Shown here in pieces: positions 53,684 through 63,679 of a DNA stretch of 64,000 bases (positions within the stretch are counted from its first letter, which is position 1; the number at the start of each line of letters is the position of its first letter). The translations under genes and the position numbers were made by a program. Under the pieces are notes generated by a model, which saw nothing but the letters and a program-made list of their open reading frames with translations, searched no databases and was not told the origin of the DNA. Source of the DNA: Bacteroidales bacterium (GTDB lineage: Bacteria; Bacteroidota; Bacteroidia; Bacteroidales; UBA932); the NCBI GenBank assembly GCA_022653735.1, contig JALCSU010000003.1, positions 1 through 64,000 of the forward strand, read 5' to 3'.

Positions 53684-54316
53684 CTACCAGCGCTCGTGAT
53701 GAATACGCTCTGGCTTCCACTTATCTTTTGGAGTATTCTCTGAATCAGGATACCCTAGAGCCACAACCTCATAAGGCAGCACCTGAGGTGGCAGTCCGAG
53801 AGCTTCCTTGACAGGAAGATACCTTTCTTTAAACGGGTAGCATGCCGTCCACACCGAGCCTATGCCAAGGGAGGTGGCAGCCAGCACAAGATTCTCCGTG
53901 GCGGCTCCCAGATCGTCGCGCCACATAGGGTTCGGGCCTACCGTCCTGTTTTCACCTTCCCCACGAGCCCATGTCGTGTCCGCACAGGTTACGACCAGCG
54001 CAGCTGCACGCTTGAACATTGGCAGATTCTTGTTGTCTTTGAAAATCTCGTCATACTTCGAAGTATCGGTCAGGACTATGAAATGCCAAGGCTGCAGATT
54101 CACCCCAGACGGGGCTGACATCGCAGCGCGAAGAATGGTGTTCATATCTTCATCAGAAATTTTCTGATCTGTGTATGACCTCACGCTGGTACGAGCAAGA
54201 ATAGTCTCTACGACCGGGTTGGAAGCTTTATTTTCGGCAGCTTCATTCGAGGCGGTATTTTTACATGACGCCATCATGACTGCGGCTAGCGCAAGAATAA
54301 GACATGATTTCTTCAT
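53684..54316 (-). CDS. Nitroreductase-family lipoprotein
   Basis: 210 residues from ATG 54316, giving the lipoprotein signal MKKSCLILALAAVMMASC; the longer frame from 54340 spoils it. FMN-binding nitroreductase motifs: RTSVRSYTDQKISDEDM at about 42-58, RAAMSAPSGVNLQPWHFIV at about 64-82, and LAATSLGIGSVWTACYPF with the domain-swap helix near 150. A lipid-anchored nitroreductase would sit in the periplasm, which is unusual, because the FMN would have to be loaded outside the cytoplasm. Substrate unknown (nitroaromatics, quinones or flavin-related). Confidence 0.85.
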   Translation of the reverse strand: MKKSCLILALAAVMMASCKNTASNEAAENKASNPVVETILARTSVRSYTDQKISDEDMNTILRAAMSAPSGVNLQPWHFIVLTDTSKYDEIFKDNKNLPMFKRAAALVVTCADTTWARGEGENRTVGPNPMWRDDLGAATENLVLAATSLGIGSVWTACYPFKERYLPVKEALGLPPQVLPYEVVALGYPDSENTPKDKWKPERIHHERW

Positions 54317-54337
54317 ACCGTAATATTTTGAATGATG

Positions 54338-54345
54338 CAAAATTA
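54338..54345 (-). promoter_or_regulatory. -7 box (TAATTTTG) for the nitroreductase
   Basis: Exact TAnnTTTG match on the minus strand, 21 nt before ATG 54316. Confidence 0.45.
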
Positions 54346-54424
54346 AAAAAAGATTCGTAGAAGCATATTCCCCCTGCTCGAAAAAGTTTTTCGGTGGAGC
54401 CTCGCATGCTCCCTGGGGCCGGGA

Positions 54425-55780
54425 CTATCGGTCTTTCATCTTAATGTAGCCTCGTTCGTCGGTGACGCAGCGGTATGCAGGACGAATGATCCTCCGCCCT
54501 TCGAAATTGAGTTCCTCGTTGCGGTGGGCGCACCACCCGACTATCCTGGCCATAGCGAACAGAGGCGTGTATATCTCCATCGGAATGCCAATCAGGTCAT
54601 AGACGAAGCCAGAGTAAAAATCAACATTGGCGCAAAGCGTCTTGTGTTTGCCTTTCGTCTTATATATTGTCTCGATGGCGACCTTCTCAACCCTCTGATA
54701 GAATTCATATTCCTTGGAACGTCCTTTCTCTTCGGCAAGGGGGCGAGCCATTTCCTTCAGAAGGACCGTTCGAGGGTCTGATTTAGTATAGACCGCATGG
54801 CCTATGCCATACACAAGTCCGGACTTGTCGAAAGCCTCCTTATTCAGCAACCGCAATATGCAAGCCTCTATCTCTCCTTCATCCTCCCAGTTTGACACTG
54901 AACTTTCAATATATTGCATCATGTTGCAGACCATGATGTTGGCGCCGCCATGCTTCGGGCCTTTCAGGGAGCCAAGGCCGGCAGCGATTGATGAATATGT
55001 GTCAGTCCCAGTTGAGGACGTTACCCTGACGGTGAATGTGGAGTTGTTTCCTCCGCCGTGCTCGGAATGCAGTATCAGAAGCAGGTCCAGAGTACGTGCG
55101 TCCAATTTCGTGTAATTATTGCCTTTCAGCATGTAGAGGAAATTCTCGGCTAAGGACAGGCCGCCCTGAGCATAACGGATGTGAATCGAGCTTCCCAGCT
55201 TCTTGTGACGCAGGATTGCATAAGCGTACGCTATGATCGTAGGGAACTTCGAGATGAGCTCTATGCTCTGCCTCATGAGGTTGTCCCGCGAAACATCGTC
55301 GGGATTGTCGTCGTACGTGTAGAATTCCAGCACGCTCCTCGCAAGAATATTCATGATGTCCGAGCCTTCCAAATCCATGATGTGCAGAATAGTCTTCTGC
55401 TTCAGTGGCATATTCTCGAATATCAGCTTTTTGAAGTCATCCAGCTCTTCATGGTCGGGAAGACGTCCGGAAAGGAGCAGAAAGGCTATCTCCTCGAACC
55501 CGAACCGGTTTTCTTCGATGAAAGCCCGCACGAGATCTCTGACTTCATATCCACGGAAAAACAGTTTCCCCTCTATAGGCACAAGGCTGCCATCGGCTCT
55601 GCGATCGTAGCCCACCACATTTCCGATGTTCGTGAGGCCGACGAGAACGCCGGTGCCATCTTCGTTACGCAACCCTCTCTTCACGTCGAGTTTCTTGAAA
55701 AGCTCAGCGTCTATCTTCGTGCTCTCTTTCATTTCGTCGGAGAGCTTGAATATGAGATACTCTTTCTTCTTGAGTTTCAT
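54425..55780 (-). CDS. gltA: Citrate synthase
   Basis: 451 residues from ATG 55780, placed 4 nt inside the isocitrate dehydrogenase stop (coupled). Catalytic histidines in [12 protein letters not shown] and [14 protein letters not shown] (with the Asp), and CoA/citrate contacts in [14 protein letters not shown], are present. It condenses acetyl-CoA and oxaloacetate, the entry of the oxidative TCA arm. It is the last gene of the acn-icd-gltA operon, which would supply 2-oxoglutarate and glutamate in an organism otherwise using the reductive branch. Confidence 0.93.
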   Translation of the reverse strand: MKLKKKEYLIFKLSDEMKESTKIDAELFKKLDVKRGLRNEDGTGVLVGLTNIGNVVGYDRRADGSLVPIEGKLFFRGYEVRDLVRAFIEENRFGFEEIAFLLLSGRLPDHEELDDFKKLIFENMPLKQKTILHIMDLEGSDIMNILARSVLEFYTYDDNPDDVSRDNLMRQSIELISKFPTIIAYAYAILRHKKLGSSIHIRYAQGGLSLAENFLYMLKGNNYTKLDARTLDLLLILHSEHGGGNNSTFTVRVTSSTGTDTYSSIAAGLGSLKGPKHGGANIMVCNMMQYIESSVSNWEDEGEIEACILRLLNKEAFDKSGLVYGIGHAVYTKSDPRTVLLKEMARPLAEEKGRSKEYEFYQRVEKVAIETIYKTKGKHKTLCANVDFYSGFVYDLIGIPMEIYTPLFAMARIVGWCAHRNEELNFEGRRIIRPAYRCVTDERGYIKMKDR

Positions 55781-56919
55781 AGCAGTGAAATCAAGTGTTC
55801 CGTAAATTCCTTTGTGCCAAGAGCTTTGCCTTCTGGCATGAGACGGGCTAGGTCGGCAGTGGCATAACCTTCGCCAAAAGATTTCTCTAATGCTGAATAT
55901 ATCAGCTCGGCAGCCTTGTTCCATCCAAGATGCTCAAGCATCATGGCACCAGAAAGAATGTTCGAGCATGGATTGACGATGTTCTTTCCAGCAATGTCTG
56001 GAGCTGTGCCATGAGTCGCCTCAAAGATTGCGTTGCCTGTCTCGAAATTGATGTTGGCGCCCGGAGCAATGCCTATGCCACCCACCTGTGCAGCCAACAT
56101 GTCGGAAATGTAGTCTCCATTCAGGTTCATGGTGGCTATTACTGAATATGCTTCCGGCTTCAGAAGCGCATTCTGCAGGAAGGCATCGGTGATGCAGTCA
56201 TCGACTACAAGCTTGCCGGAAGATAGTTCCTCGGCGAATTCTCTTTCTGCCAAGGCGTAACCCCAACGCTTGAACCCACCCTCGGTGTATTTCATGATAT
56301 TCCCCTTGTGCACGAGAGTGACCTTCTTTCTGTCATGCGTTATGGCATATCTGAATGCTGCGCGAATCAGCCTCTCGCTGCCCTCGCGGGAAACTGGCTT
56401 CACTCCGAATGAGGAGCTTTCAGGGAAGCGGACCTTCTCCACTCCAAGCTCGTCATGAATGAAGCTGTAGAATCTAGAGGCTTCCGGAGTTCCGCTGTCC
56501 CATTCTATCCCGGCATAGATGTCCTCGGTGTTCTCTCGGAATACGACCATGTCTACGTTCTCAGGATACCTGACCGGAGACACGACTCCCCTGAACCAAC
56601 GCACGGGCCGCAGGCAGACATAGAGATCAAGTCCCTGACGAAGCGCAACGTTCAGGGAACGGATGCCGCCACCAATAGGAGTGGTAAGAGGTCCTTTTAT
56701 GCCTACATGATATTCCTTGAAAGCCTCAAGGGTCGAATCTGGAAGGTAAGTGCCATATTCATCGAAGGCTTTTTGCCCTGCAGGCACCTCAAGCCATTCT
56801 ATCTGGCTTTCTCCTCCGCATGCTTTCGAAAGGGCCGCATCTAGCACCAGCTTCATTGCCGTGGTGACCTCTGGCCCCACGCCGTCTCCGGAAATGTATG
56901 GAATCGTTCGCTTATTCAT
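55777..56919 (-). CDS. icd: NADP-type isocitrate dehydrogenase
   Basis: 380 residues, a little shorter than E. coli Icd (416). Substrate-binding [18 protein letters not shown] supplies Ser, Asn and two Arg; [14 protein letters not shown] gives the Arg-Tyr region; [13 protein letters not shown] supplies the Lys. The C-terminal [14 protein letters not shown] and [13 protein letters not shown] motifs complete the site. It oxidatively decarboxylates isocitrate to 2-oxoglutarate. It overlaps the aconitase gene by 8 nt. Confidence 0.92.
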   Translation of the reverse strand: MNKRTIPYISGDGVGPEVTTAMKLVLDAALSKACGGESQIEWLEVPAGQKAFDEYGTYLPDSTLEAFKEYHVGIKGPLTTPIGGGIRSLNVALRQGLDLYVCLRPVRWFRGVVSPVRYPENVDMVVFRENTEDIYAGIEWDSGTPEASRFYSFIHDELGVEKVRFPESSSFGVKPVSREGSERLIRAAFRYAITHDRKKVTLVHKGNIMKYTEGGFKRWGYALAEREFAEELSSGKLVVDDCITDAFLQNALLKPEAYSVIATMNLNGDYISDMLAAQVGGIGIAPGANINFETGNAIFEATHGTAPDIAGKNIVNPCSNILSGAMMLEHLGWNKAAELIYSALEKSFGEGYATADLARLMPEGKALGTKEFTEHLISLL

Positions 56920-59131
56920 TTTCTTTCAGGCTGTTAAGTGCAGAACCGGCCTTGAACCAGCCAATCTGCACGGAATTATAGCTATGCTTTGTCTCGATCT
57001 CTTCGGACGTCCCATCTTCATGATGAAGGACGACCTTCACAGGTGTGCCCGCCGTAAGGCCGGAGCACAGGATGTCGAACTTGTCGCCTTGTCTGACTTT
57101 CTCATAATCAGACGGACAGCTGAACGTAAGCGCAAGCACTCCCTGCTTCTTGAGATTGGTCTCGTGAATGCGGGCGAAACTTTTGGCGATGATGGCCTTG
57201 ACCCCAAGAAAACGAGGTTCCATGGCAGCATGCTCACGGCTTGATCCTTCACCATAGTTATCCTCAGCAACTACGACGCTGCTACGCAGTTTCCTCGCCA
57301 GAGGAGCGACCGGCCCAGACTTTCCCGTAAACGCATCGGTTGCGCCCATGAGCAGGTTCTCGGAAATATGCTCCAAGTGTCCACGATATTTCAGCCACGG
57401 TCCAGCCATGGAAATGTGGTCCGTCGTGCATTTTCCTTTTACCTTTATTAGCAGAGGCAAGGAAATGAAGTCTTTGCCGTCCCATTTCTCGAACGGCTTG
57501 AGTTTCTGCAGTCTTTCGCTTTCAGGAGAAATCAGCGGCTCTGGGCTGCCAGGCTTTGGGAATATGCGTCCGGAGCCATGTCCGATGAAGCCACCCTCGG
57601 GAAAATCGTTGCCCTGAGGCTCAGGGAAGCGGAATCCGTCAAACGAATCTGCGAGAGGATTGAAGGAGAGGGATCCGGCAAATGCAAGGGCAATGGCCAT
57701 TTCAGGAGAGACTAAGAACGCATTCGTGTTCGGGTTGCCATCGGCCCGTTTGGCGAAATTGCGGTTGAAGGTGGTGACGATGGAGTTCTTGGCAGCGTTG
57801 TCCGTCACCTTACGCCTCCACTGTCCGATGCAAGGCCCGCAGGCATTTGCCATTATGGTTGCGCCTGCCCTTCTGAACGTGTCCAGAATACCGTCACGCT
57901 CCGCAGTGGCGCGGATCATCTCGCTACCCGGATTAATAACGAGGGAAGCTTTCGGCTTCAGGCCTGCCTTCATAGCAGTCTCCGCGACAGAAGCGGCTCT
58001 CGAAAGGTCGCCGTAGGAAGAATTCGTGCAGGAACCAACCAGAGAGACCTCGATCCTGTCGGGGAAGCCGTTTTCCTGAATCCTCCGCTTCATATCGCTC
58101 ACTGGACAGGCGGCATCGGGCGTGAAGGGTCCGTTCACGTATGGCTCCATCTGCGAGAGATTTATGTGGAGGACTTCGTCAAAGTACCGAGACGGAGCTC
58201 TGACGACCTCCGGATCTGCCCTAAGATCGTCAGCATAAGCAGAAGCCGTTTCTGCAACATCTTGGCGGCCTGTGGCAGAGAGATACTTTGCCGAATTTCC
58301 GTCGAACGGAAAAATGGAGCTTGTGGCTCCGACTTCAGCTCCCATGTTGCAAATCGTCGCCCTGCCTGTGCAGGAAATCGTGCCGACGCCAGGTCCGAAA
58401 TATTCAAGAATCGAGTTCGTGCCGCCTTTGACGGTAAGCATCCCTGCGAGCTTCAATATCACGTCCTTTGGACTGGCCCAGCCACTCAGAGAGCCGGTAA
58501 GCTCGACCCCGATGATTCTTGGCATCAGGAGTTCCCACGGCATGCCTGTCAGCACGTCTACGGCATCTGCGCCGCCAACCCCTATCGCGAGCATAGACAA
58601 GCCCCCGGCATTCGGAGTATGCGAGTCCGTGCCAACCATCATGCCGCCAGGGAAAGCATAATTTTCCAGTACTATCTGATGGATGATGCCAGCGCCTGGC
58701 TGCCAGAAATCAATGCCATAACGGGAAGATGCTGAAGAAAGAAAGTCATATACTTCCATATTCGCCTCCCGCGCTGCAAATAAATCGTTGTCTGCGCCAT
58801 CTGAAGCGCAGATAAGATGGTCACAGTGTACGGATGCCGGAGTGCAGACTTTTTCCTTGCCGGCATTCATAAACTGTAGGAGAGCCATCTGCCCAGTCGC
58901 ATCCTGCAACGCAACACGATCCGGACGGAAATCGCCATAGTCCGCAAGCCTGTGCAGAGGCCGCACCACTGAACCACAGCCCTGCCAATCGCCGGTGGCG
59001 CCATTCCAGCGTTCGCCGGCATCCCAGTCAAAAAGATGGGAATAGAGAATCTTTTCAGAAAGCGTAAGCGGATGCCCGAGGGCCTGACGCACGATCCTGA
59101 CCTTCTCCTCGAAATTGGGATAATATTTCAT
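56912..59131 (-). CDS. Aconitate hydratase (aconitase)
   Basis: 739 residues from ATG 59131 ([14 protein letters not shown]). The [4Fe-4S] cysteines are in [10 protein letters not shown] and [10 protein letters not shown]; active-site Ser/Arg region [13 protein letters not shown] is intact. The layout matches the mitochondrial-type aconitase of Bacteroidetes. It isomerises citrate to isocitrate. First gene of the acn-icd-gltA unit; a perfect -7 box precedes it. Confidence 0.94.
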   Translation of the reverse strand: MKYYPNFEEKVRIVRQALGHPLTLSEKILYSHLFDWDAGERWNGATGDWQGCGSVVRPLHRLADYGDFRPDRVALQDATGQMALLQFMNAGKEKVCTPASVHCDHLICASDGADNDLFAAREANMEVYDFLSSASSRYGIDFWQPGAGIIHQIVLENYAFPGGMMVGTDSHTPNAGGLSMLAIGVGGADAVDVLTGMPWELLMPRIIGVELTGSLSGWASPKDVILKLAGMLTVKGGTNSILEYFGPGVGTISCTGRATICNMGAEVGATSSIFPFDGNSAKYLSATGRQDVAETASAYADDLRADPEVVRAPSRYFDEVLHINLSQMEPYVNGPFTPDAACPVSDMKRRIQENGFPDRIEVSLVGSCTNSSYGDLSRAASVAETAMKAGLKPKASLVINPGSEMIRATAERDGILDTFRRAGATIMANACGPCIGQWRRKVTDNAAKNSIVTTFNRNFAKRADGNPNTNAFLVSPEMAIALAFAGSLSFNPLADSFDGFRFPEPQGNDFPEGGFIGHGSGRIFPKPGSPEPLISPESERLQKLKPFEKWDGKDFISLPLLIKVKGKCTTDHISMAGPWLKYRGHLEHISENLLMGATDAFTGKSGPVAPLARKLRSSVVVAEDNYGEGSSREHAAMEPRFLGVKAIIAKSFARIHETNLKKQGVLALTFSCPSDYEKVRQGDKFDILCSGLTAGTPVKVVLHHEDGTSEEIETKHSYNSVQIGWFKAGSALNSLKENE

Positions 59132-59148
59132 TAAGTTCGTTTTATGAA

Positions 59149-59156
59149 CAAATATA
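59149..59156 (-). promoter_or_regulatory. -7 box (TATATTTG) for the TCA operon
   Basis: Exact TAnnTTTG match on the minus strand, 17 nt before the aconitase ATG. Confidence 0.5.
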
Positions 59157-59271
59157 AGATTTTTTCCCAAATTCTATCTTCGTTCTAACTTCCATATTCC
59201 CATCTTATAGGTATCTTTCTCACCTGCTGGGAATGGCGTCCATTATCAATGGAAAGATCAGAAATAAATCA

Positions 59272-62109
59272 TCAACGGTGGCGGAATCTTTTCCCGAAGC
59301 GATAAGTAAGGGTCCCGATAACGTATCGGCCAAGGGTTGTGTTCAGCGTTTCCCTGTGCTGATTAGACGAATCAGAAACAGAAAGGGCTGTCTCCTCGCA
59401 TAAGATATCATAGGCTCGCACTGCCAGAGTGACTTTATCTTTGAAGAGCATTTTCGAGATGCGAGCGTTCCAGATGCCTTCATTGTCCCTCGGCGTAGTG
59501 AATCCGTCGTACCAGCGATACTGGAACTGAGTATCGAAGGCAAGACCAAGGGCTTTCCAGTTGTATGTCACTGAACACGAGGCCGAATTCGTCCACGTAG
59601 CCTTCTTATTGGAAGTAATCGTGTACCAGCTTTTATTCATCCGGGTCCTTCCAAGCAACTGAACTTCCAGATCATCAATCCTATAATTGAGTCTCATTCG
59701 CTCGCTGATATTCATTGTCTGGGTTTTATTCCGAGTGAACTCCGAAGTGGAATTTATATCCTTGAAATCCTGATGGAATCTCTCATAATCGAATTCCTTC
59801 GTGTCAGAAGCGTAATATGGAGACATATCCATGTCCGAGGCAATGTAAGAGCCGTGAGTATTGTATGACGAAGAAAAGGTGTTGCTGAACGAGAAGTGTG
59901 ACTTTCCGATAGGTGTGTTAATCGTGAAATCCGCATTCCCATTCCAATTATTCTTATCGTTCACGGGCATAGAGTACTGCACTCCGTCGTTACTGTAGCA
60001 CAGTGCGTTCACGATAGGATTTGCGACATAATTGCCGCTGATGTTCAAGCTGTAAGACAGGAATGTTTTCTTGTTCGAATGCCTAAGCCTTAGGTTGAAG
60101 GCATTTGAGAAGTATGGGATAAGATACGGATTTCCCATCGTTACGCGCAGAGGATTAGAGACATCAGGTACTGGCATGAGCTGAGAAGTGGATGGCTGAT
60201 GCGAACTGCCAAAATAAGAGAATCTTACAGAGGTCATGCTGTCTATCTCGCTCGAAAATGAGGCCTGGGGGGCCCAGTTCGTGACATTATTCTTATATGC
60301 CATTTCTACCCCACGTCTCATAGTCTGGTTCGTGGTTCTCGTAGGGTTCATGCTCACCCCCACCTGCCACCGCGTCTTGCCCTGCTGATAGCGAAGGTTA
60401 GTCCCGGCCTTCTGGTTGATATATTCATTTAATATATTATTTGAATATACGACATCATAGTTTCCATCTGCATCGTAAGTGTCTTTACGGGAAGTATTCC
60501 TGCCCCAGTTGAGAGAGTAATTCCCTTCTATGTAAAATCCTCTTCCGAGCGGTTCGGTATAAGATAATCTTCCTGAGAGGCTGGAGTTCTTGCTGTTTCT
60601 CTCCACAGTCTGGTCCAGAATGGAATCTTTCTGTATACCATCATTTCTGAATGTCCTATTCAGAGATTGATTCTTACCGTCAGTATCATTGTGTCTAAAT
60701 GAATATCCGAATCTCATGGAAAGCGTTCGCCCGGGTATTCCAAGCCTCTGTCTATAAAGTAGTGAGCCATTCGTAGAAACATTATCGTTTGTCCCGAAAT
60801 TACTCCTTCTACCTTCATTCGTATGCCGTGTCGTATCAGCACTCTCTCTGATCGTGTTAAACGTAGAAACGTCATTATAGCTACCATGCCCGAAATTTAA
60901 CTCTGGCTCGAACAAGATAGACGCTTTCTCGGAGAATTTATGATTGACCCTAAGCCCTATCCGGTGGCCGTCAGAAGAGTTGTGGCTTTTCGATTCAGAA
61001 TGGTAATCCAAATTGCTGTCGCCCAGATATGTCGTCCTATCACTGATGGCATTCGAGTCATTTTTCCCATGCGTATACACGTAATTTGAAGAAAAATCCA
61101 TCTTATCGTCGAAGAAATTCCAAGCCCCGTTCGCTCCTGCCATCAGATTAGTGGAAATGCCACCATTCCCGCCTCCGCCACCTCGGCCTTCTTGCATCAT
61201 CCTGCCAGACAAATCAGTCGCAGCCCTGTTGTTAGTATTGTTCACGTTGAACACCACGCTGGTCTGTCTTTTTTTCGTGAATTTTCCAGCGAATGCCGAG
61301 CCCTGATAGCGAAAATCATCTTCCGATGAATATTTCCCAGGAAGATCGTGTCCAAGCCCACCCATCAGGTTCCCGAAAGTCCCTTTCATCATGCTTTCTT
61401 CAACAGACAGATCAAGTACGGTCTCTCTCTCCCCATCGTCTATCCCCGTGAATTCAGCCTGCTCGGACTTTTTTTCTATCACTTTGAGTTTCTTGATATA
61501 TCGAGCAGGGATATTCTTAGTGGCCAGCTTCGGATCGTTTAAGAAAAATGTCTTGCCCTCGATAGTGATTTTCTTCACAATCTCTCCATTCACTGTCACA
61601 TTCCCATCATCATCTACCTCGACTCCCGGAAGCTTCTTCAAAAGATCCTCCAGAAGGTCATTCTCGGTCATTAGAAAAGATTTTGCGTTATATTCAACCG
61701 TATCTTTCTTTAATACGACAGGGTTCCCAACAGCAGTGACGGTTGCTGTCTCCAGAACTTCTTTTGCCTGCCTCATGAATATGTTGCCAAGATCAACGTC
61801 CTTACCTTCAACTTTGAATATGACACTGTCGGTTTCATAACCCAGCAGCTCCGTTTTCAGCACCCACTGACCCGGATTTAGCTTTTGTATAGCAGCATTA
61901 CCTTCTTTATCTGACAAGCAATATTTTGGCGTGATCTTTTTTGTTCCTAGGCGGCCAGATTCGCGAACACTGACAGTAGCGAACTCTATTGGTTCACCGC
62001 TATCAGTGTCTACAACCCTAACCTTTACACTATATTTGCCCTGAGCGTACCCGATTCTCTGTGTTAACAGTAAAATCAGAGCCGTTAACAAGGCCAGTCG
62101 CCACCTCAT
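59272..62109 (-). CDS. TonB-dependent-receptor-like outer-membrane beta-barrel protein
   Basis: 945 residues, signal peptide ending GYAQG. N-terminal carboxypeptidase-regulatory-like domain (about 25-110, KVRVVDTDSGEPIEFATV), a plug-like section (about 115-225, including VLKKDTVEYNAKSFLMTEND and LEDLLKKLPGVEVDDDGNV), then a large barrel with long loops (a Gly-rich stretch near 310). It belongs to the Bacteroidetes group of receptors that lack a SusD partner. It overlaps the sulfatase stop by 4 nt and would be co-translated with it. Its cargo may be a peptide, sulfated compound or metal complex; not known. Confidence 0.85.
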   Translation of the reverse strand: MRWRLALLTALILLLTQRIGYAQGKYSVKVRVVDTDSGEPIEFATVSVRESGRLGTKKITPKYCLSDKEGNAAIQKLNPGQWVLKTELLGYETDSVIFKVEGKDVDLGNIFMRQAKEVLETATVTAVGNPVVLKKDTVEYNAKSFLMTENDLLEDLLKKLPGVEVDDDGNVTVNGEIVKKITIEGKTFFLNDPKLATKNIPARYIKKLKVIEKKSEQAEFTGIDDGERETVLDLSVEESMMKGTFGNLMGGLGHDLPGKYSSEDDFRYQGSAFAGKFTKKRQTSVVFNVNNTNNRAATDLSGRMMQEGRGGGGGNGGISTNLMAGANGAWNFFDDKMDFSSNYVYTHGKNDSNAISDRTTYLGDSNLDYHSESKSHNSSDGHRIGLRVNHKFSEKASILFEPELNFGHGSYNDVSTFNTIRESADTTRHTNEGRRSNFGTNDNVSTNGSLLYRQRLGIPGRTLSMRFGYSFRHNDTDGKNQSLNRTFRNDGIQKDSILDQTVERNSKNSSLSGRLSYTEPLGRGFYIEGNYSLNWGRNTSRKDTYDADGNYDVVYSNNILNEYINQKAGTNLRYQQGKTRWQVGVSMNPTRTTNQTMRRGVEMAYKNNVTNWAPQASFSSEIDSMTSVRFSYFGSSHQPSTSQLMPVPDVSNPLRVTMGNPYLIPYFSNAFNLRLRHSNKKTFLSYSLNISGNYVANPIVNALCYSNDGVQYSMPVNDKNNWNGNADFTINTPIGKSHFSFSNTFSSSYNTHGSYIASDMDMSPYYASDTKEFDYERFHQDFKDINSTSEFTRNKTQTMNISERMRLNYRIDDLEVQLLGRTRMNKSWYTITSNKKATWTNSASCSVTYNWKALGLAFDTQFQYRWYDGFTTPRDNEGIWNARISKMLFKDKVTLAVRAYDILCEETALSVSDSSNQHRETLNTTLGRYVIGTLTYRFGKRFRHR

Positions 62110-63674
62110 TCAGTGAAAAGATAATTATGATTATATCTCTTGAATCTATACCGATGCCTCGGCACAGGTATAGGATCATTAATAGCTATCTCCCATTTCA
62201 ATAATTCTCTAGTAAGATCGTCCTGCACTTTTGAATATTTCTTAACTCCAAAAAGGTTGTTCACTTCTGATGGATCTTTCTTTAGATTATATAATTCGCA
62301 ATTTCCGTTCATATCCATGACAAATTTCCAATCGCCTTTACGAACCATGCTGATTGTACCGCTCTGGCTCCAACTATTCAATTCGTCAAAGAAGAGGCCC
62401 TTACCAATAGCTCCCTCAGCACGATAATCATCGGCATCTTCCGCCGTTATGAACTGCCCTCCGAACCCAGCCTCTGAAATTATGCTTTGAAATTCAGTCT
62501 TTGGATATTCTTCACCAGAAAGCACTTGAGTGAGACTGCGCCCTTGAACGCCAAGAGGAATCCCAGAACCCATTATCTCGCATGCTGTTGGGAAAATATC
62601 AATTAGAGATACATGTGCATCTGATAGCCCTTGCTGTTTCACGCCTTTGCCAAACCAGACCATTGGAATCCTTGTGATTGCCTCCGCTACGCCAGCACCC
62701 TTTTTCATCAGTCCGTACTCTCCAGCATAATCGCCATGGTCTGCAGTAATGACAAATATAGTATTGTCGTAAAGACCTTTTTCTTTCATTCCCTCGACAA
62801 ACCGGGCCATCTGTTCATCAATCAGCCTAATCATGCCCATGTAATTCTTGCGAATTCTTGCAAGGTTCTCATACATTCCTTTATGCCCCATATTCATCAT
62901 GGTAAAGAGTTGCTGGTATTTCTCTCCTTTTATTGCAAGTGAGGATGTATCAGTTCTGGCAGATGGGATAAGCCCGTCAAACATAGAATAATATGGTTCA
63001 CAAACTTGATATGGATTATGCGGCTCTGGAAAAGAAAGAAGCATAACGAAGGGCTTGCTACTATTCTCGTCAGCCCACTCTAGCGCATCAGAAACCATTC
63101 TGTATGGTTGTTGATCCTCAACTGTACCTGGTGCCGGATTGATATCCGTGAAAAATGACAAAGTTTTTAGATACTTATCAAATGCTGCCCCTCCAGAGGC
63201 TTTCACATAATCGGGTGCTTCTTGTCCCAGGTGATTATATGGGATCCATCCATCTAACTTGTCTTTTTTCAGGTATGTATGATTCTTACCGACCAGGACT
63301 GTTCTATATCCAGCCTCGGTAGCGACATCGAATAAATCTTTCCCAAAAACGGCATCTTCGATATTGTGGTTCGAATCCGCATGAGTTACTCTGGGGAATC
63401 TTCCTGTGAGAAGCGAAACCCTTGCGGGGCCACTAGCGGGACATGGCGTATATGCGTGATTAAACCATATTCCCTCATTCGCCATCATGTCGGCAAAAGG
63501 AGTCAAATCAGCAGGAAAATTCTCTCTGCTGCACAAATCAGCTCGCTGCTGGTCAGTAATCATTATCACGATATTAGGATGGCTGCTGTCTCCTTTCTCA
63601 GCAGCTACCGCTTGTCGATTAGCCTGTCCACTCGCTACGGCAGCAATTGGGGCTACTATCAACAACTTATTCAT
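62106..63674 (-). CDS. Formylglycine-dependent sulfatase, serine type
   Basis: 522 residues from ATG 63674. The N-terminus (MNKLLIVAPIAAVASGQA) looks like a signal peptide. Alkaline-phosphatase fold: metal ligands in VIMITDQQRAD (D41-Q42), the sulfatase signature S81-G-P-A-R with RVSLLTGR, and IFVITADHGDYAGEYG for the distal metal site. The modified residue is Ser, so maturation needs the radical-SAM enzyme anSME, not seen in the window. It removes sulfate esters from glycans or similar molecules. A second sulfatase-like gene lies upstream. Confidence 0.92.
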   Translation of the reverse strand: MNKLLIVAPIAAVASGQANRQAVAAEKGDSSHPNIVIMITDQQRADLCSRENFPADLTPFADMMANEGIWFNHAYTPCPASGPARVSLLTGRFPRVTHADSNHNIEDAVFGKDLFDVATEAGYRTVLVGKNHTYLKKDKLDGWIPYNHLGQEAPDYVKASGGAAFDKYLKTLSFFTDINPAPGTVEDQQPYRMVSDALEWADENSSKPFVMLLSFPEPHNPYQVCEPYYSMFDGLIPSARTDTSSLAIKGEKYQQLFTMMNMGHKGMYENLARIRKNYMGMIRLIDEQMARFVEGMKEKGLYDNTIFVITADHGDYAGEYGLMKKGAGVAEAITRIPMVWFGKGVKQQGLSDAHVSLIDIFPTACEIMGSGIPLGVQGRSLTQVLSGEEYPKTEFQSIISEAGFGGQFITAEDADDYRAEGAIGKGLFFDELNSWSQSGTISMVRKGDWKFVMDMNGNCELYNLKKDPSEVNNLFGVKKYSKVQDDLTRELLKWEIAINDPIPVPRHRYRFKRYNHNYLFTE

Positions 63675-63679
63675 AATTG

